From Hoyosella sp. YIM 151337 (GTDB lineage: Bacteria > Actinomycetota > Actinomycetes > Mycobacteriales > Mycobacteriaceae): 64,000 bases of DNA. This document shows positions 8,300 through 17,833 of this stretch, in pieces (position 1 is the stretch's first letter; each line of letters starts with the position of its first letter). A model generated the notes under the pieces. It was not told the origin of the DNA. It saw only the letters and a program-made list of their open reading frames with translations, and did no database searches. The stretch spans positions 1 to 64,000 of the forward strand of contig NZ_JAPEIQ010000026.1 of the NCBI RefSeq assembly GCF_026041215.1. Direction: 5' to 3'. A program made the position numbers and the translations under genes.

Positions 8300-10425
8300 G
8301 CGTCGTCCCCTGAATTCGAATAGCCGCTCGGCGAACTCTCTTCCTCTGCGATTTGCTGCCAGTCGCGAGCTACGGCGTCCCAGTTAGTCGGCCGGTTGAC
8401 GGTATTACCATGGGCGTCTGAGCCGGTCCACACATACCAGTAGTCGGGGTCATCGGATCTCGGGCGATGATCGGCGGGTAGATCGAGCATTTCGACGGTG
8501 ATTGGTAACTCCGACGCCCAACCCAGGAGAATAGCGTTCTTTGACGGCAAAGACGGTAGGTCGCGAAGGAGGCTCCGAAGGTTGTCAGGAACGAGCCTCT
8601 GTACGAGGTCTTGATCTGTGTGGTTGCTAAGGCGGTGCAGGAGGAACGTGTTGCACTGCGACAGTACAGTTGGAGAAAGCTCGCTCGGACGTTGCGATGA
8701 CAACACTAACCCGAGCCCAAACTTCCGCCCTTCCCTCGCAATTCGTTCAAATGTATGAGAACAGATTTCCTGGGTGGATCTGGATTCGGAGTCGGAGGCG
8801 TACCGCTTAATGAAGGTGTGCGCCTCCTCCATGACGAGGACCGTCGGAAGAGTGTCACCGTCATTAACTTTGCGGTAGCGCTGAAGCGCCTCCAAGGCCA
8901 TGCGCCCGATTACCGCGGTAAGAATGTGGACAGCGTCGGCTGGAACCAACGACAGATCGATCACAGTAATATTGGCTGCCCCAGGATCTTCACCGAAGAG
9001 GCTGGAGAGCCACCCCAATAACGATAATTCTCCATCGTCCCCGCAAACAGTTCGCAAGCGCGAGTCGGCGAGAAGTGTCCGAATCCGCATCAGCATCGGC
9101 TCGACATGCTCGGCAACATTCAAAACCTCAGCGTTTGCTTCGACGCTGCGAAGGAATTGTTCACTGTTAAACTTTCGGGGTACGTCAGCATCCAGCGGTA
9201 GCGCTTCGGCCAGAGTCCCGCCAAAGGCTGCGTGAGCGACTGAAGCGAACTCGAGTAGCTGCTTTACCTCGCTTTTGCTGAACTCCCACGTTGGGTGGTT
9301 ACCACTCCGTGCACCGATCAACTGATTTGCATGATTGTGCAGACTCTGTAACGCTGCATTCTCTTTATCCGAAAAGTCTGCGTCTGGCTCGAAGTCGACT
9401 ACGAGCTTCCTGAGCCTCTCGCAAAAGCCCTTGGGTTTTGGAAACGCGCCCCATGGAGATCCGGATCGATACTCCATCTGTATTACCGAAACGACCGTCC
9501 TGAGGAACCGTCGCATGTCATCGCGTCGAGACGACGAGGGGTCGAAGGATCCGTCGCGCACTGCACGCAACGAGTGGACGAGTGTAGGCCGTTGTGTACG
9601 TGGACTCGCTTGGGTGATCGCGGACCACTCGTCACTGTTCCACAGCCAGAGTGGGACCCGGAGTTGCCCTGCTTCCTCACTTGCCTCAACTGCGTAGACC
9701 TGGGCACCGAGATCTAAAAAAGCCTTCCCGTATTCGCCATTAGGATCAAGGATGATGAACCGTGCGTTCGGAGTTTTTTCCGAATGCCCTTGCTCTCGGA
9801 AGCGCTGGCGCGCTGACTCAAGTGACCAGCGGATGAGGCCTGCGACCGAGCAAGACTTTCCGCTTCCCGTATTCCCTAGGATGGCAAGGTGACGACCGAA
9901 CAACCGATCTGGGTCGATCTTGACTTCAGCATCAGCGGCGAGCGGACTTGTGCCTATCAATACGCGCCGGTTTGCGCCTGACTCGACAATCGACCTCAAC
10001 TGTTCGGTAGTCGGCAGTAACACCGGATCCCCGACCGTCGGAAAGGCCTGGATTCCTCTGATGAACGTGTAGTTAACCTCGCCATCGCTCTGGGTCGCCA
10101 GCAGCGATAGTTGTCCAACGGGATTCAAGCTCATCTTCCGAAGCGGGTACGGAACGTCGATCAGCCCAAAGTCCTGCATCCCTTTACGCTTTGGATACTG
10201 AGACCGCTCGACCGTGATCCATTCAACCTGCCCCACCGCAAACGCGCCGTCACTTGGGACCAGTACGTACCCGTTGACACGTGGAAAAGCGCGTGGTGAT
10301 CCGGCATTTAGGGCAACCGTGTCGGGTGCCTCAATGTCGAGAAGCACTTCGATCTTGTCCGGGGAGACAAACTCAACGCTGCCGACTCGTAGGGAGTCAG
10401 CGTGGGCCATCGGTGTATACGTCAT
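8296..10425 (-). CDS. HerA/FtsK-like hexameric DNA-translocase ATPase, partner of the SIR2 protein
   Basis: The 709-aa protein has a beta-barrel-like N-terminus (HAS barrel region, residues 1-150) and a P-loop (LGNTGSGKSCSVAGLIRWS, about 178-196). The Walker B reads VLVMEEAHTF (about 523-532). A sensor and arginine-finger region follows (REGRKFGLGLVLSSQRPSE), as in HerA. HerA ATPases pair with SIR2 or nuclease effectors in phage defence (SIR2-HerA, also called Nezha). It overlaps the upstream SIR2 gene by ATGA and the downstream brxL by ATGA, so translation of all three should be coupled. The assignment as HerA is firm. Partnership with the SIR2 neighbour is inferred from adjacency and known systems. 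Confidence 0.87.
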   Translation of the reverse strand: MTYTPMAHADSLRVGSVEFVSPDKIEVLLDIEAPDTVALNAGSPRAFPRVNGYVLVPSDGAFAVGQVEWITVERSQYPKRKGMQDFGLIDVPYPLRKMSLNPVGQLSLLATQSDGEVNYTFIRGIQAFPTVGDPVLLPTTEQLRSIVESGANRRVLIGTSPLAADAEVKIDPDRLFGRHLAILGNTGSGKSCSVAGLIRWSLESARQRFREQGHSEKTPNARFIILDPNGEYGKAFLDLGAQVYAVEASEEAGQLRVPLWLWNSDEWSAITQASPRTQRPTLVHSLRAVRDGSFDPSSSRRDDMRRFLRTVVSVIQMEYRSGSPWGAFPKPKGFCERLRKLVVDFEPDADFSDKENAALQSLHNHANQLIGARSGNHPTWEFSKSEVKQLLEFASVAHAAFGGTLAEALPLDADVPRKFNSEQFLRSVEANAEVLNVAEHVEPMLMRIRTLLADSRLRTVCGDDGELSLLGWLSSLFGEDPGAANITVIDLSLVPADAVHILTAVIGRMALEALQRYRKVNDGDTLPTVLVMEEAHTFIKRYASDSESRSTQEICSHTFERIAREGRKFGLGLVLSSQRPSELSPTVLSQCNTFLLHRLSNHTDQDLVQRLVPDNLRSLLRDLPSLPSKNAILLGWASELPITVEMLDLPADHRPRSDDPDYWYVWTGSDAHGNTVNRPTNWDAVARDWQQIAEEESSPSGYSNSGDDA

Positions 10426-11822
10426 GAACCGTCCTCAGGCTTCGGACTGCTGTCGCCACTGGAGGATTGATTGATGTGGTTGTCCTCGCCGTAGCGATGC
10501 CGCAGCAAGTCAGCCATTCGTCGCGATGTCGCATCGATTGACGGCTTGGGCAAGTACTGAGAAGTCAAGTTGGAGATGTTGCCAAGTTCAGGCCCCACAA
10601 GTAGGGACACTTGGGACCTTCGTCCCCACTCTTCGAGCACTTGCTGAATTCTTCCAAGCTTGTCGTCAAACGAAATGATTACCAGGTGAGTTGAAGGGAT
10701 CGTCAACGCATCGCGGATTACCCGATTGATGTGGTCGTCCCCGAAACTGTATCCGTAGGTCACGATCGTGCTATTCGGCCTTGCTATCGCTGCAGCGAAG
10801 TCCCGAAACAGTTCAACGTAGGGGTACTCAGCGGTTTCGCGGTCTTTAGCGGCATTAGGAAAGATCATGAGACTATTCGCGGAGACCCCGTTGAGCCCAG
10901 GAGCTTCCAAGTACGGGTTAATAATCTTCGCACCGTAGGGAATGCCCACTCGACGAATGGCTTGTCCCTTCGAGATCCAATCGATTGAGCCATGTAACTT
11001 CGTGAAGCGGACTACACCTTCAACGAATCGGGGTTCGCCTCGAATACCTGGTGGATTGTAATGCAGATCCAAATCAAGACGGGAAGATCGGAACATAGGG
11101 GTGACAGAGCCAACAAACCGGTCGAGGAGATGCAACCCCGCGAGCTCAGCGCCAACCTCTATTAACCGGTCGTAATTTGTCGTGAAGATATTGAGCCGGT
11201 CTCGGTTTCCGGTTCGGCTTGCGAAACTCATGAGGAACGACACCAAGGTTGCGAACGCGTGGGTGCGCTTCGACGGCTCAGCCTCCATAAGCTCCCGCTC
11301 TGCGCACAGAATCGAATCTGCGAACTGCTTGAGCATTTGGCTAAGTTCGTCGCGCAGATCATTTGCACGAGCGTCCCCTAGAATCTCCAATCCGCGCAGA
11401 AGCTGTGTCGCCACGCGGATCCGATCTTCGATGTTGGGCTGATCCCGCCCAGCCAGTAGCGCCGAACTTTTGCTCGCGTCGGAAAGTTCCTGTCCACATG
11501 TCTGGAATTCTCCGCCCTCCATGTTTGCCGCGTTGGCGCCTGACAAGCGTGCTACGCCGGTCGGGAGCCCCGAGCCGACTAAGAGCGACAAATGGTCGGA
11601 TTGAAACAGCGATGTCAGCCATGGCTCAATCCTCCGACGTAAGGCTACTTGGTCGAATGAGTTACCAGCCCAAGGTGGAAGCTCGCCGCCAACTGCTTCA
11701 AACTCCCCAGAAGGGCTCTGACTGAAGCGAAAAGCCTTAACGTCGTCGCGAACTTTGAGCGAGTTTGTTGGGCTCGACGCATCTGAGACTTCCGCCGGAG
11801 AGTCCCCGTCACCGTTCTTCAC
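10422..11822 (-). CDS. SIR2-like NADase-type effector protein
   Basis: The 466-aa product carries the SIR2 signature. A nucleotide-binding loop LLVGSGLPTG lies at about 80-89, TTNYDRLIE at about 211-219, and KLHGSIDW at about 273-280 with the expected catalytic-type His. The later YGYSFGDDHINR (about 350-361) is typical of bacterial defence SIR2 proteins. Such proteins deplete NAD+ after infection. No separate effector domain is visible. The start is uncertain: GTG at 11822 has no good ribosome site, while a perfect AAGGAGG (11857-11851) overlapping the pglZ stop codon is followed by an in-frame ATT at 11846. It lies 33 nt after pglZ, the only clear gap between brxA and the STAND gene. Confidence 0.87.
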   Translation of the reverse strand: MKNGDGDSPAEVSDASSPTNSLKVRDDVKAFRFSQSPSGEFEAVGGELPPWAGNSFDQVALRRRIEPWLTSLFQSDHLSLLVGSGLPTGVARLSGANAANMEGGEFQTCGQELSDASKSSALLAGRDQPNIEDRIRVATQLLRGLEILGDARANDLRDELSQMLKQFADSILCAERELMEAEPSKRTHAFATLVSFLMSFASRTGNRDRLNIFTTNYDRLIEVGAELAGLHLLDRFVGSVTPMFRSSRLDLDLHYNPPGIRGEPRFVEGVVRFTKLHGSIDWISKGQAIRRVGIPYGAKIINPYLEAPGLNGVSANSLMIFPNAAKDRETAEYPYVELFRDFAAAIARPNSTIVTYGYSFGDDHINRVIRDALTIPSTHLVIISFDDKLGRIQQVLEEWGRRSQVSLLVGPELGNISNLTSQYLPKPSIDATSRRMADLLRHRYGEDNHINQSSSGDSSPKPEDGS

Positions 11823-11846
11823 ACCACCCGCAGCTGAACTGGAAAT

Positions 11847-11857
11847 CTCTCCTCCTT
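11847..11857 (-). promoter_or_regulatory. Perfect Shine-Dalgarno overlapping the pglZ stop codon, with no standard start nearby
   Basis: On the minus strand AAGGAGGAGAG covers the TAA of pglZ. No ATG, GTG or TTG occurs within 15 nt downstream. The first standard in-frame start of the SIR2 gene is GTG at 11822, about 28 nt away. An in-frame ATT at 11846-11844 follows at a spacing of 4 nt. This either marks a rare AUU start or a ribosome-loading site used by re-initiating ribosomes. Confidence 0.5.
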
Positions 11858-14348
11858 AGAAGTCGAAGTCCGAAGCGAAGGAACGCTTAAGCGTGTACAT
11901 CGCTTTCTGGTAGACGCGCCACTGGTTGGTGTTGGGTATGTGTTCTTCGAGCCGGAATTCGACGGCACGGTTGTTGTAGTCGTTGGCGTCTTGGGTGAGC
12001 AGCATCTGAGCGTTTTGGTATCGGTCCCGTTTGTCTGTCGATTCTTGGTCGAACGTCAATTCGACCTGGTTTGAGATCAGCGTCTCACCGACATATAGTC
12101 CTGCGCGTACTTTGCGTGGCTGCACCTTTTCGCTCACGGGTTCAGACTGGAAGAGGCGGACGACAACCTGCCCGGTTGTGATCTTGTCGGATTCTGGCCA
12201 CACTTCGACGTTAACCAATCGGGTGTCGCTCTTGCGCTTCTTGTTGACAGCGAGCACGGGTATGACGACTTCCTGCAGGGTCGCGCCTCCGTGCACGAAG
12301 CGCGAACCACCCCCAGCCAGTTTGAGGCGGTGGATCGATTTGGGGATCTGTACCTCAAGATCACCGTCGAGTTTGAGTTGCACCGAATTGAACGTGGTAA
12401 AGGCGTAATCGACTTTGAGGCCGTGGCCGAGCACGTAGCGACGGTTAGTGACTTTGATGTCGTCGCCTTGTGGCTGGGTCGAGAGGAAGAATGAGTCGGC
12501 GAGGGCGTCGTCTTGGAATAGGAACCCGTGGTCGGCGGTGATGAAGACGTTGGTGGCATTCGCGTTGGCGAGTTTCTTCACGAGGTCGACGATGTCGCGA
12601 AGGGTGTCGCTGACTGCCTCGAACACCTGACGTTCGGTGCCTGGCTTGTCACCGGTTGCGTCGATGCGGTTGTGGTAGACGTAGAGGACACGATTTGCCT
12701 TATAGATTCCGCGACGCTCGTCCTGAGTGAGCGCTTTGAAATCTTCAGCCTGGATTGCAGCGCCTCCGACAGTTTCAAGTATCTTGCTGCGGAACGCGGT
12801 GTTGTTTGTCGGCTGATCGTCAGCGAGTACGGTTTTCGCGTCAGGCGAATGTTTCAGAGTCCGGTGTGGAAGCAGCGCTGCCATGCCAAGCTGGGTGTAG
12901 CTCGGTAGGACTCCGAGCATGGCGTCGAGGCTGGCGTCGAATCGGTCCTCCTGCCGAATGCGGGCGCGAAGTTCCTCGGCCACTTCGTATCGGAGGGCAT
13001 CCGAAACAATGACGACCGCTTTCTTGCCGTCGCGGACGAGGGGGTCGACGTACTCTCGGTAGAACGCCGTTTGCGGGCGAAGCAGGGACGAAGACCATTC
13101 GCTGGACTCGTCGACCTTCTTCTGCCACGTTCTACCTAGTTCGTAGACGAAGGCGTTTGTATACAGCTTCTCGACCTTTTCACGCAGCGGACCGAGCGGG
13201 CTGGGCCCCTCGTATGTGCGGAGGGCGAATGTGAAGTGCCGGTACAGCTGGTCAACGCGGAACCAGTCACGGCGGTAACGATCCAACGCATCGTCGAACG
13301 ACGACATCGTGAAATAAATTGCTGCCAGCTCTGAGAGCAACTCGGCTGCACTAGCAATAGCGGTGTAAAGCTGCTTGTACTCGTCTATCCACACGCTGCT
13401 TTGGCGAGCGCGAACGACCTCGGATACTTCACGGGACGTGACGGTTTGATCCGTAACAGCTTGCGCCAGGTCATGGATGATCTTCTTTTCTGTCTCTTCG
13501 AAGAAATCGACGGAGACGAGGTCGCGGAAGCTCACGTCTTCAATGGCCGAGGCATAGTCGAGGTCACGCGCAGCACGCTTCGCCAAGGTTGTGAGGGCTT
13601 CCTGGCTGCGCCGGTCGTTGCGAAGGCTCGCGAGATCGCGCTGGACGTTCTGGAGCCCACCAGGCCGTTCCGATGCGAAGCCCTCGCTCGCCCTGCGAAA
13701 GATCCACAACACAAAGTCGTCGATACTCGGTGATGTGGTTTTGTATCCGTAGATCGATGCAACGCCAGTCCAGTAGAAGTCGTCGAGCCCGTGGTCGACC
13801 AACGCGTCATACTTGGCAGTTCGGCCTTTAGCGTTCTCCACTAGTAGTGTTCGGGTGATCTCCAGGAGGGTGTGCTCGGCTTGCCCCAACACCACGGCGG
13901 TCATTTTCGCCCGGAGCCTCGCGGCATCATCATTCTGGTTCAGGAGAGCTTTCAGGCTCTGGACGCGTTTGGTGGCGTTGAAGAATTTCTCGTGTGCCTG
14001 GACGACCTCTTCGATACCTTCGGCAGCAAGTCCGAGATCCTGGGAGACAAGGGATGCGCGGTCCGCAGTGAAGACTCCATACGCCAGCTCGAGGTCGAGA
14101 AGCCAGTTCCCAACGCCGGAAGGAACAATACCGGACCGGTACACGAGGAACTTGCTTGTGGGCTCGTCATGCAGAAGCCGATTTTTAATGGCGTACTCGT
14201 CGTTTGAGACGCGGATAATCTCCACACCCGGCAGGTCAAGACTGTCCAGGTCCGCGGCGTATTGCCCTTCCGGGTCGTGCCAGAACACAACCCGGAAGGT
14301 GTCGAACCGCCGCTCGAGATGCGGCCGGACTGTGGCGACTTGGCTCAT
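11856..14348 (-). CDS. pglZ: BREX protein PglZ (alkaline-phosphatase superfamily)
   Basis: The 830-aa length suits type 1 PglZ. The metal-binding core of the alkaline-phosphatase fold is visible in two places: VVIVSDALRYEVAEELR (about 443-459) with its Asp, and VFITADHGFLFQ (about 600-611) with the DHG metal ligands. The N-terminal 400 residues are helical. PglZ is an essential BREX component; metal-dependent nuclease activity has been reported for members, and its exact role is unsettled. It overlaps pglX by ATGA upstream. Downstream comes the SIR2 gene rather than brxL. Confidence 0.93.
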   Translation of the reverse strand: MSQVATVRPHLERRFDTFRVVFWHDPEGQYAADLDSLDLPGVEIIRVSNDEYAIKNRLLHDEPTSKFLVYRSGIVPSGVGNWLLDLELAYGVFTADRASLVSQDLGLAAEGIEEVVQAHEKFFNATKRVQSLKALLNQNDDAARLRAKMTAVVLGQAEHTLLEITRTLLVENAKGRTAKYDALVDHGLDDFYWTGVASIYGYKTTSPSIDDFVLWIFRRASEGFASERPGGLQNVQRDLASLRNDRRSQEALTTLAKRAARDLDYASAIEDVSFRDLVSVDFFEETEKKIIHDLAQAVTDQTVTSREVSEVVRARQSSVWIDEYKQLYTAIASAAELLSELAAIYFTMSSFDDALDRYRRDWFRVDQLYRHFTFALRTYEGPSPLGPLREKVEKLYTNAFVYELGRTWQKKVDESSEWSSSLLRPQTAFYREYVDPLVRDGKKAVVIVSDALRYEVAEELRARIRQEDRFDASLDAMLGVLPSYTQLGMAALLPHRTLKHSPDAKTVLADDQPTNNTAFRSKILETVGGAAIQAEDFKALTQDERRGIYKANRVLYVYHNRIDATGDKPGTERQVFEAVSDTLRDIVDLVKKLANANATNVFITADHGFLFQDDALADSFFLSTQPQGDDIKVTNRRYVLGHGLKVDYAFTTFNSVQLKLDGDLEVQIPKSIHRLKLAGGGSRFVHGGATLQEVVIPVLAVNKKRKSDTRLVNVEVWPESDKITTGQVVVRLFQSEPVSEKVQPRKVRAGLYVGETLISNQVELTFDQESTDKRDRYQNAQMLLTQDANDYNNRAVEFRLEEHIPNTNQWRVYQKAMYTLKRSFASDFDF

Positions 14349-17300
14349 TCCGCAGCCTCCAGACCTGGAATCTTCTTCAAAGCTGCACCGAACTTCGGGT
14401 AATTCGCTTTCACACCGTCGTCCAGGTCGATCTCGATCTGCTGGGACGCCAGCGGATACAGAACATCGTGCTCATACTCATCCAGTTCGAGCAGAACCTT
14501 GCGGAGCCGGTCTGCTTCCTTCTGGGCTGCCGCCTGCTGACGTGCCGTCCCACCGCCCGCAGCAAGACGTTCCTGATGCTCCAGGCTCGATCCAAGTTTG
14601 GCTTTGAACTCGCGCAAGTAGTCGTTGAGCACCGTCGACACCGTTGACGACGTATACCGGTGCATATAGATGAGCGCATTAAACGAGCCCTTAGGGCTTG
14701 AGAACAACCAGTAGATCGGGCGCTTCTTATAGCGCTTAACGTGATCCTTGTAGAACGACTTGACGAAGTAGTCGCGGAGGTTCTTCACTCCCAACGACTC
14801 GGTCACGAATCGAAGGTTTTCCTCGAAGTGCTGCTCACCAAACGCAACACGCAGGAACTCCCGGAACCGCGAGACAATGTCATCTTCAAACCAGTCACCA
14901 TCGACGATCGGAATTACATTGTTTGCGTCTGGCATAAACCTCGGCGACGGAACCTTCGCCATGTAGTCCTGGATTGTCGCACCCTGGTCGGCCAGTACGA
15001 GGCCCGGTTTGTTGAGGCTGTAGCGGCCAAACATGCAACCAACGAAGTACGACAGCATGTCCTCCACCGCTGTGCGCACAAAGTCACTTCCGTCCGCACG
15101 TGCCGCGTCCAGAGTGATGTCATTTGTCACGACGCTGATGTCCTGCACGTCAAGAAGGCCATAAGCCTCCAGAGCCCCCTTGTTGAGGGTCTGCTCCAAA
15201 TCACGCATGCGGGACACTAATGCCTGACACGAGAATATATGCTGCGCCAAGCGATCGCTTATCTTTCCTTCGGCGGCCGACTGAACAAGAGGCGAGCGCA
15301 CAAACCCCCACGCCGTCTCACGCTGATCCCAATCATTCCGAGCGAGACTGACGCACTCCTCTGCCCAGTCAGCGAACTCTGCAGGGAGCGCATCCAGGAA
15401 CGGGATGCTCATGACGTGCCCGAGGTTGAAGTCCAGCGTCGGAGCTAGCATCCGCATGAAGCGCACCGCAACGGCGCTATTGAGCAGCCCCTGGAGCAGG
15501 CGGAGCTCATTCGCTTTAATAGCAAATCCCATTGGGCCCTTCGTGTCGAACATGAATCCGTTGGGTACATCGCGTACTGCGAACCCGTTACCTGAGATTC
15601 CCGACCACGTAAATCCCTCACGGAATGCGAACTCGCCGTTGAAGTTGTGAGCCCGCACCCGTCCGGTTGTGGAATCGACGTTCGATTTGACTTCCGATCC
15701 GTCGTTGTACCAGTTCACCACGAACTCATAGTTGCCCGCCCATCGCCGATACTCCCCCCCTTTAACGTACGGGAACCATCGACGAGTCGAAGGTTTGGCC
15801 GAACTAGCCTCAAAGTCGATTGACGACAGCGACACCTCGTGCCACCGACGCAGGAACGAATTGTTGTCGCCGGTGATGAGACCAACACGAGTCTCGATAT
15901 GGTCGCCAACGGATTCAGCGGTCTCGAACAACTCAAAGTCGCGATCCGTAGCCCAGTATACGATCGCCTTGCCCGGTATCCGAGTGAGATGGACGAGATC
16001 AATTAGGTAGTAATCCTCGGCACCCCCCGCGGCAATCTCCTTTAGCCGCTGAGCCTTTACTGCTTCCGATCGACCCTCAACGAGGCGCATGAAAGCTCCG
16101 CGGACTCCCGGAGCAGCAGCTTGTCTCGCAATTACGAATGCAGTCGTTCCAACGACTTCGCCACCAATGCTGTCGAATGCACGCGCTCCGAGATGTGCCA
16201 TTGAGACCAAGCGTTGATTGCCGACAATCTCGGCTCTGAGCCGCTCAAAGTAGCGGAGTGACATCCAACCCTGCATTGTTACCATCGCCACGAGTCCGCG
16301 CGACTTAGCCAGGAGGAGAGCGCGCTCGATGAACATAGCGTAAAGGTCAGTTTTGGTAAGAGGGTAAGCCGTCTTGGCCCACTCGGAAAGGCTGCCGCAC
16401 AACTTTCCCAGTCCGGCGTATGGTGGATTCGCGACGACGACCGCGTACAGCGGGGACAGGTAATGAGTCTGCTCGACGACCCGGTTAGCCCACGAGATCG
16501 CGTCGGCCTTCAGCATGTCTCCACCATCGTCGAGTGTGTCCAAGTGGGTCGCCAGTCTGACCGTTAAGCCAGGTTCCGGCTGGATAAGCGCACCCCGAGT
16601 ATCAGCCTCAGCGAACTGGTTCCAGAATGCGATCTCTTCGTCCCGGTCACCGTCAGCAGTCAGCAGGTAATCGAGCTCCTGCGGTGTGAAACGGATCGGA
16701 ACTAGAACACAGATATTAGGCTCAACCTGCTTGCCGAAGAACGTCCGCTGCTTCGCTCGCGCCTTCATCGTCAACGCAAACGCCGCAAGAGCCCCTGCCC
16801 GAGGATCAATCTCGGTGCCATACAGATTATTGGCGAGGATCAGCCCAGGAATCTCTGAAGGGGCGTAGCCCTCCTCCTCATATATCGCATACAAAAGGTC
16901 GAAGGCATAGGTCAGCATGTGGCCGGACCCGCAAGCCGGATCGATGATCTTCAGTTCCTCTGGCGTGTTGATCTTGAGGAAATCGGTCTCCTCGTCTACC
17001 GGGGCGATGTAATACTCCATCTGGTCAACCAGCCGGGACAACGGACGGTTGAGCATCCACAACCGGCCCAGTGAGTTCTCCACCAAATAGCGGACAATCC
17101 AGTGCGGCGTGAATAGCTGTGTCGCAGCGGGAATTTCCGCAGCCCCGGCCTTCTTGTTCTTCTTGAACCCGGCGAAGACCTCGTCTTTACGCTCCGAAAT
17201 GTAGAACTGGTACAGCCAGCCAATAACCTCAACGTCCTTGCAGACATCCTCAGTTAGGACCTTGACGGCCCGGTTGAGCACAGAGTCATCAGCCAGGAGG

Positions 17301-17833
17301 TTAGAAGGGATCAGTAACTCGGTGAAGTCGCCCTCACGCTCGAACATGAACGGCATGGTCCGGTTCCAGTGGCGACAATACGCCGTTAGCAAGAGTGCGT
17401 AAGCCTCCCCCTGCGGATCATCACTGCGACGAGTCCCATTCAGAAGCCCCGTCACAGCCTCGCGTATCCGCGGAGTCACTACATCGGCATCAATAACACC
17501 GCGTTTCGCCTCAGCAAGAACCTCCGGCTGACCACCCTCCACCCCAGCGTGAGGCGAAACCACACCGATGCCCGTGTAGCCGTTGGCATCCATGAAACGC
17601 AAAGCGATAATCCGGTTGAACCACGTATACGCAACTCGGTCCGCTACCGCCGCACGGCCTTTGCCACCACCCCCTGCTGCGGTGACTGCTTTCTCCAGAT
17701 CGGCAACGATTTTCGGCTGCTCAACCCGCTCAGCGGAAGCCGGCGCTAGCACCGCGGCAACACGCGCAGTCACATCACGAATCAGCGCAGAACGCGCCCA
17801 CGTAGCAAACGATTTCAGTGGTGCGGTTTCCAT
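14345..17833 (-). CDS. pglX: BREX adenine-specific DNA methyltransferase PglX
   Basis: The 1162-aa protein has the S-adenosylmethionine-binding motif IIDPACGSGHMLTYAFD (about 296-312) and the N6-adenine catalytic motif VVVANPPYAGLG (about 463-474). The large C-terminal part would hold target recognition. PglX methylates one strand of a non-palindromic host motif, so the host is marked and phage DNA is excluded. Its target cannot be read from sequence. The ATG shares one base with the stop codon of brxC (TGATG), and its end overlaps pglZ by ATGA. The frame is intact, with no homopolymer tract seen that would suggest phase variation. Confidence 0.94.
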   Translation of the reverse strand: METAPLKSFATWARSALIRDVTARVAAVLAPASAERVEQPKIVADLEKAVTAAGGGGKGRAAVADRVAYTWFNRIIALRFMDANGYTGIGVVSPHAGVEGGQPEVLAEAKRGVIDADVVTPRIREAVTGLLNGTRRSDDPQGEAYALLLTAYCRHWNRTMPFMFEREGDFTELLIPSNLLADDSVLNRAVKVLTEDVCKDVEVIGWLYQFYISERKDEVFAGFKKNKKAGAAEIPAATQLFTPHWIVRYLVENSLGRLWMLNRPLSRLVDQMEYYIAPVDEETDFLKINTPEELKIIDPACGSGHMLTYAFDLLYAIYEEEGYAPSEIPGLILANNLYGTEIDPRAGALAAFALTMKARAKQRTFFGKQVEPNICVLVPIRFTPQELDYLLTADGDRDEEIAFWNQFAEADTRGALIQPEPGLTVRLATHLDTLDDGGDMLKADAISWANRVVEQTHYLSPLYAVVVANPPYAGLGKLCGSLSEWAKTAYPLTKTDLYAMFIERALLLAKSRGLVAMVTMQGWMSLRYFERLRAEIVGNQRLVSMAHLGARAFDSIGGEVVGTTAFVIARQAAAPGVRGAFMRLVEGRSEAVKAQRLKEIAAGGAEDYYLIDLVHLTRIPGKAIVYWATDRDFELFETAESVGDHIETRVGLITGDNNSFLRRWHEVSLSSIDFEASSAKPSTRRWFPYVKGGEYRRWAGNYEFVVNWYNDGSEVKSNVDSTTGRVRAHNFNGEFAFREGFTWSGISGNGFAVRDVPNGFMFDTKGPMGFAIKANELRLLQGLLNSAVAVRFMRMLAPTLDFNLGHVMSIPFLDALPAEFADWAEECVSLARNDWDQRETAWGFVRSPLVQSAAEGKISDRLAQHIFSCQALVSRMRDLEQTLNKGALEAYGLLDVQDISVVTNDITLDAARADGSDFVRTAVEDMLSYFVGCMFGRYSLNKPGLVLADQGATIQDYMAKVPSPRFMPDANNVIPIVDGDWFEDDIVSRFREFLRVAFGEQHFEENLRFVTESLGVKNLRDYFVKSFYKDHVKRYKKRPIYWLFSSPKGSFNALIYMHRYTSSTVSTVLNDYLREFKAKLGSSLEHQERLAAGGGTARQQAAAQKEADRLRKVLLELDEYEHDVLYPLASQQIEIDLDDGVKANYPKFGAALKKIPGLEAAE

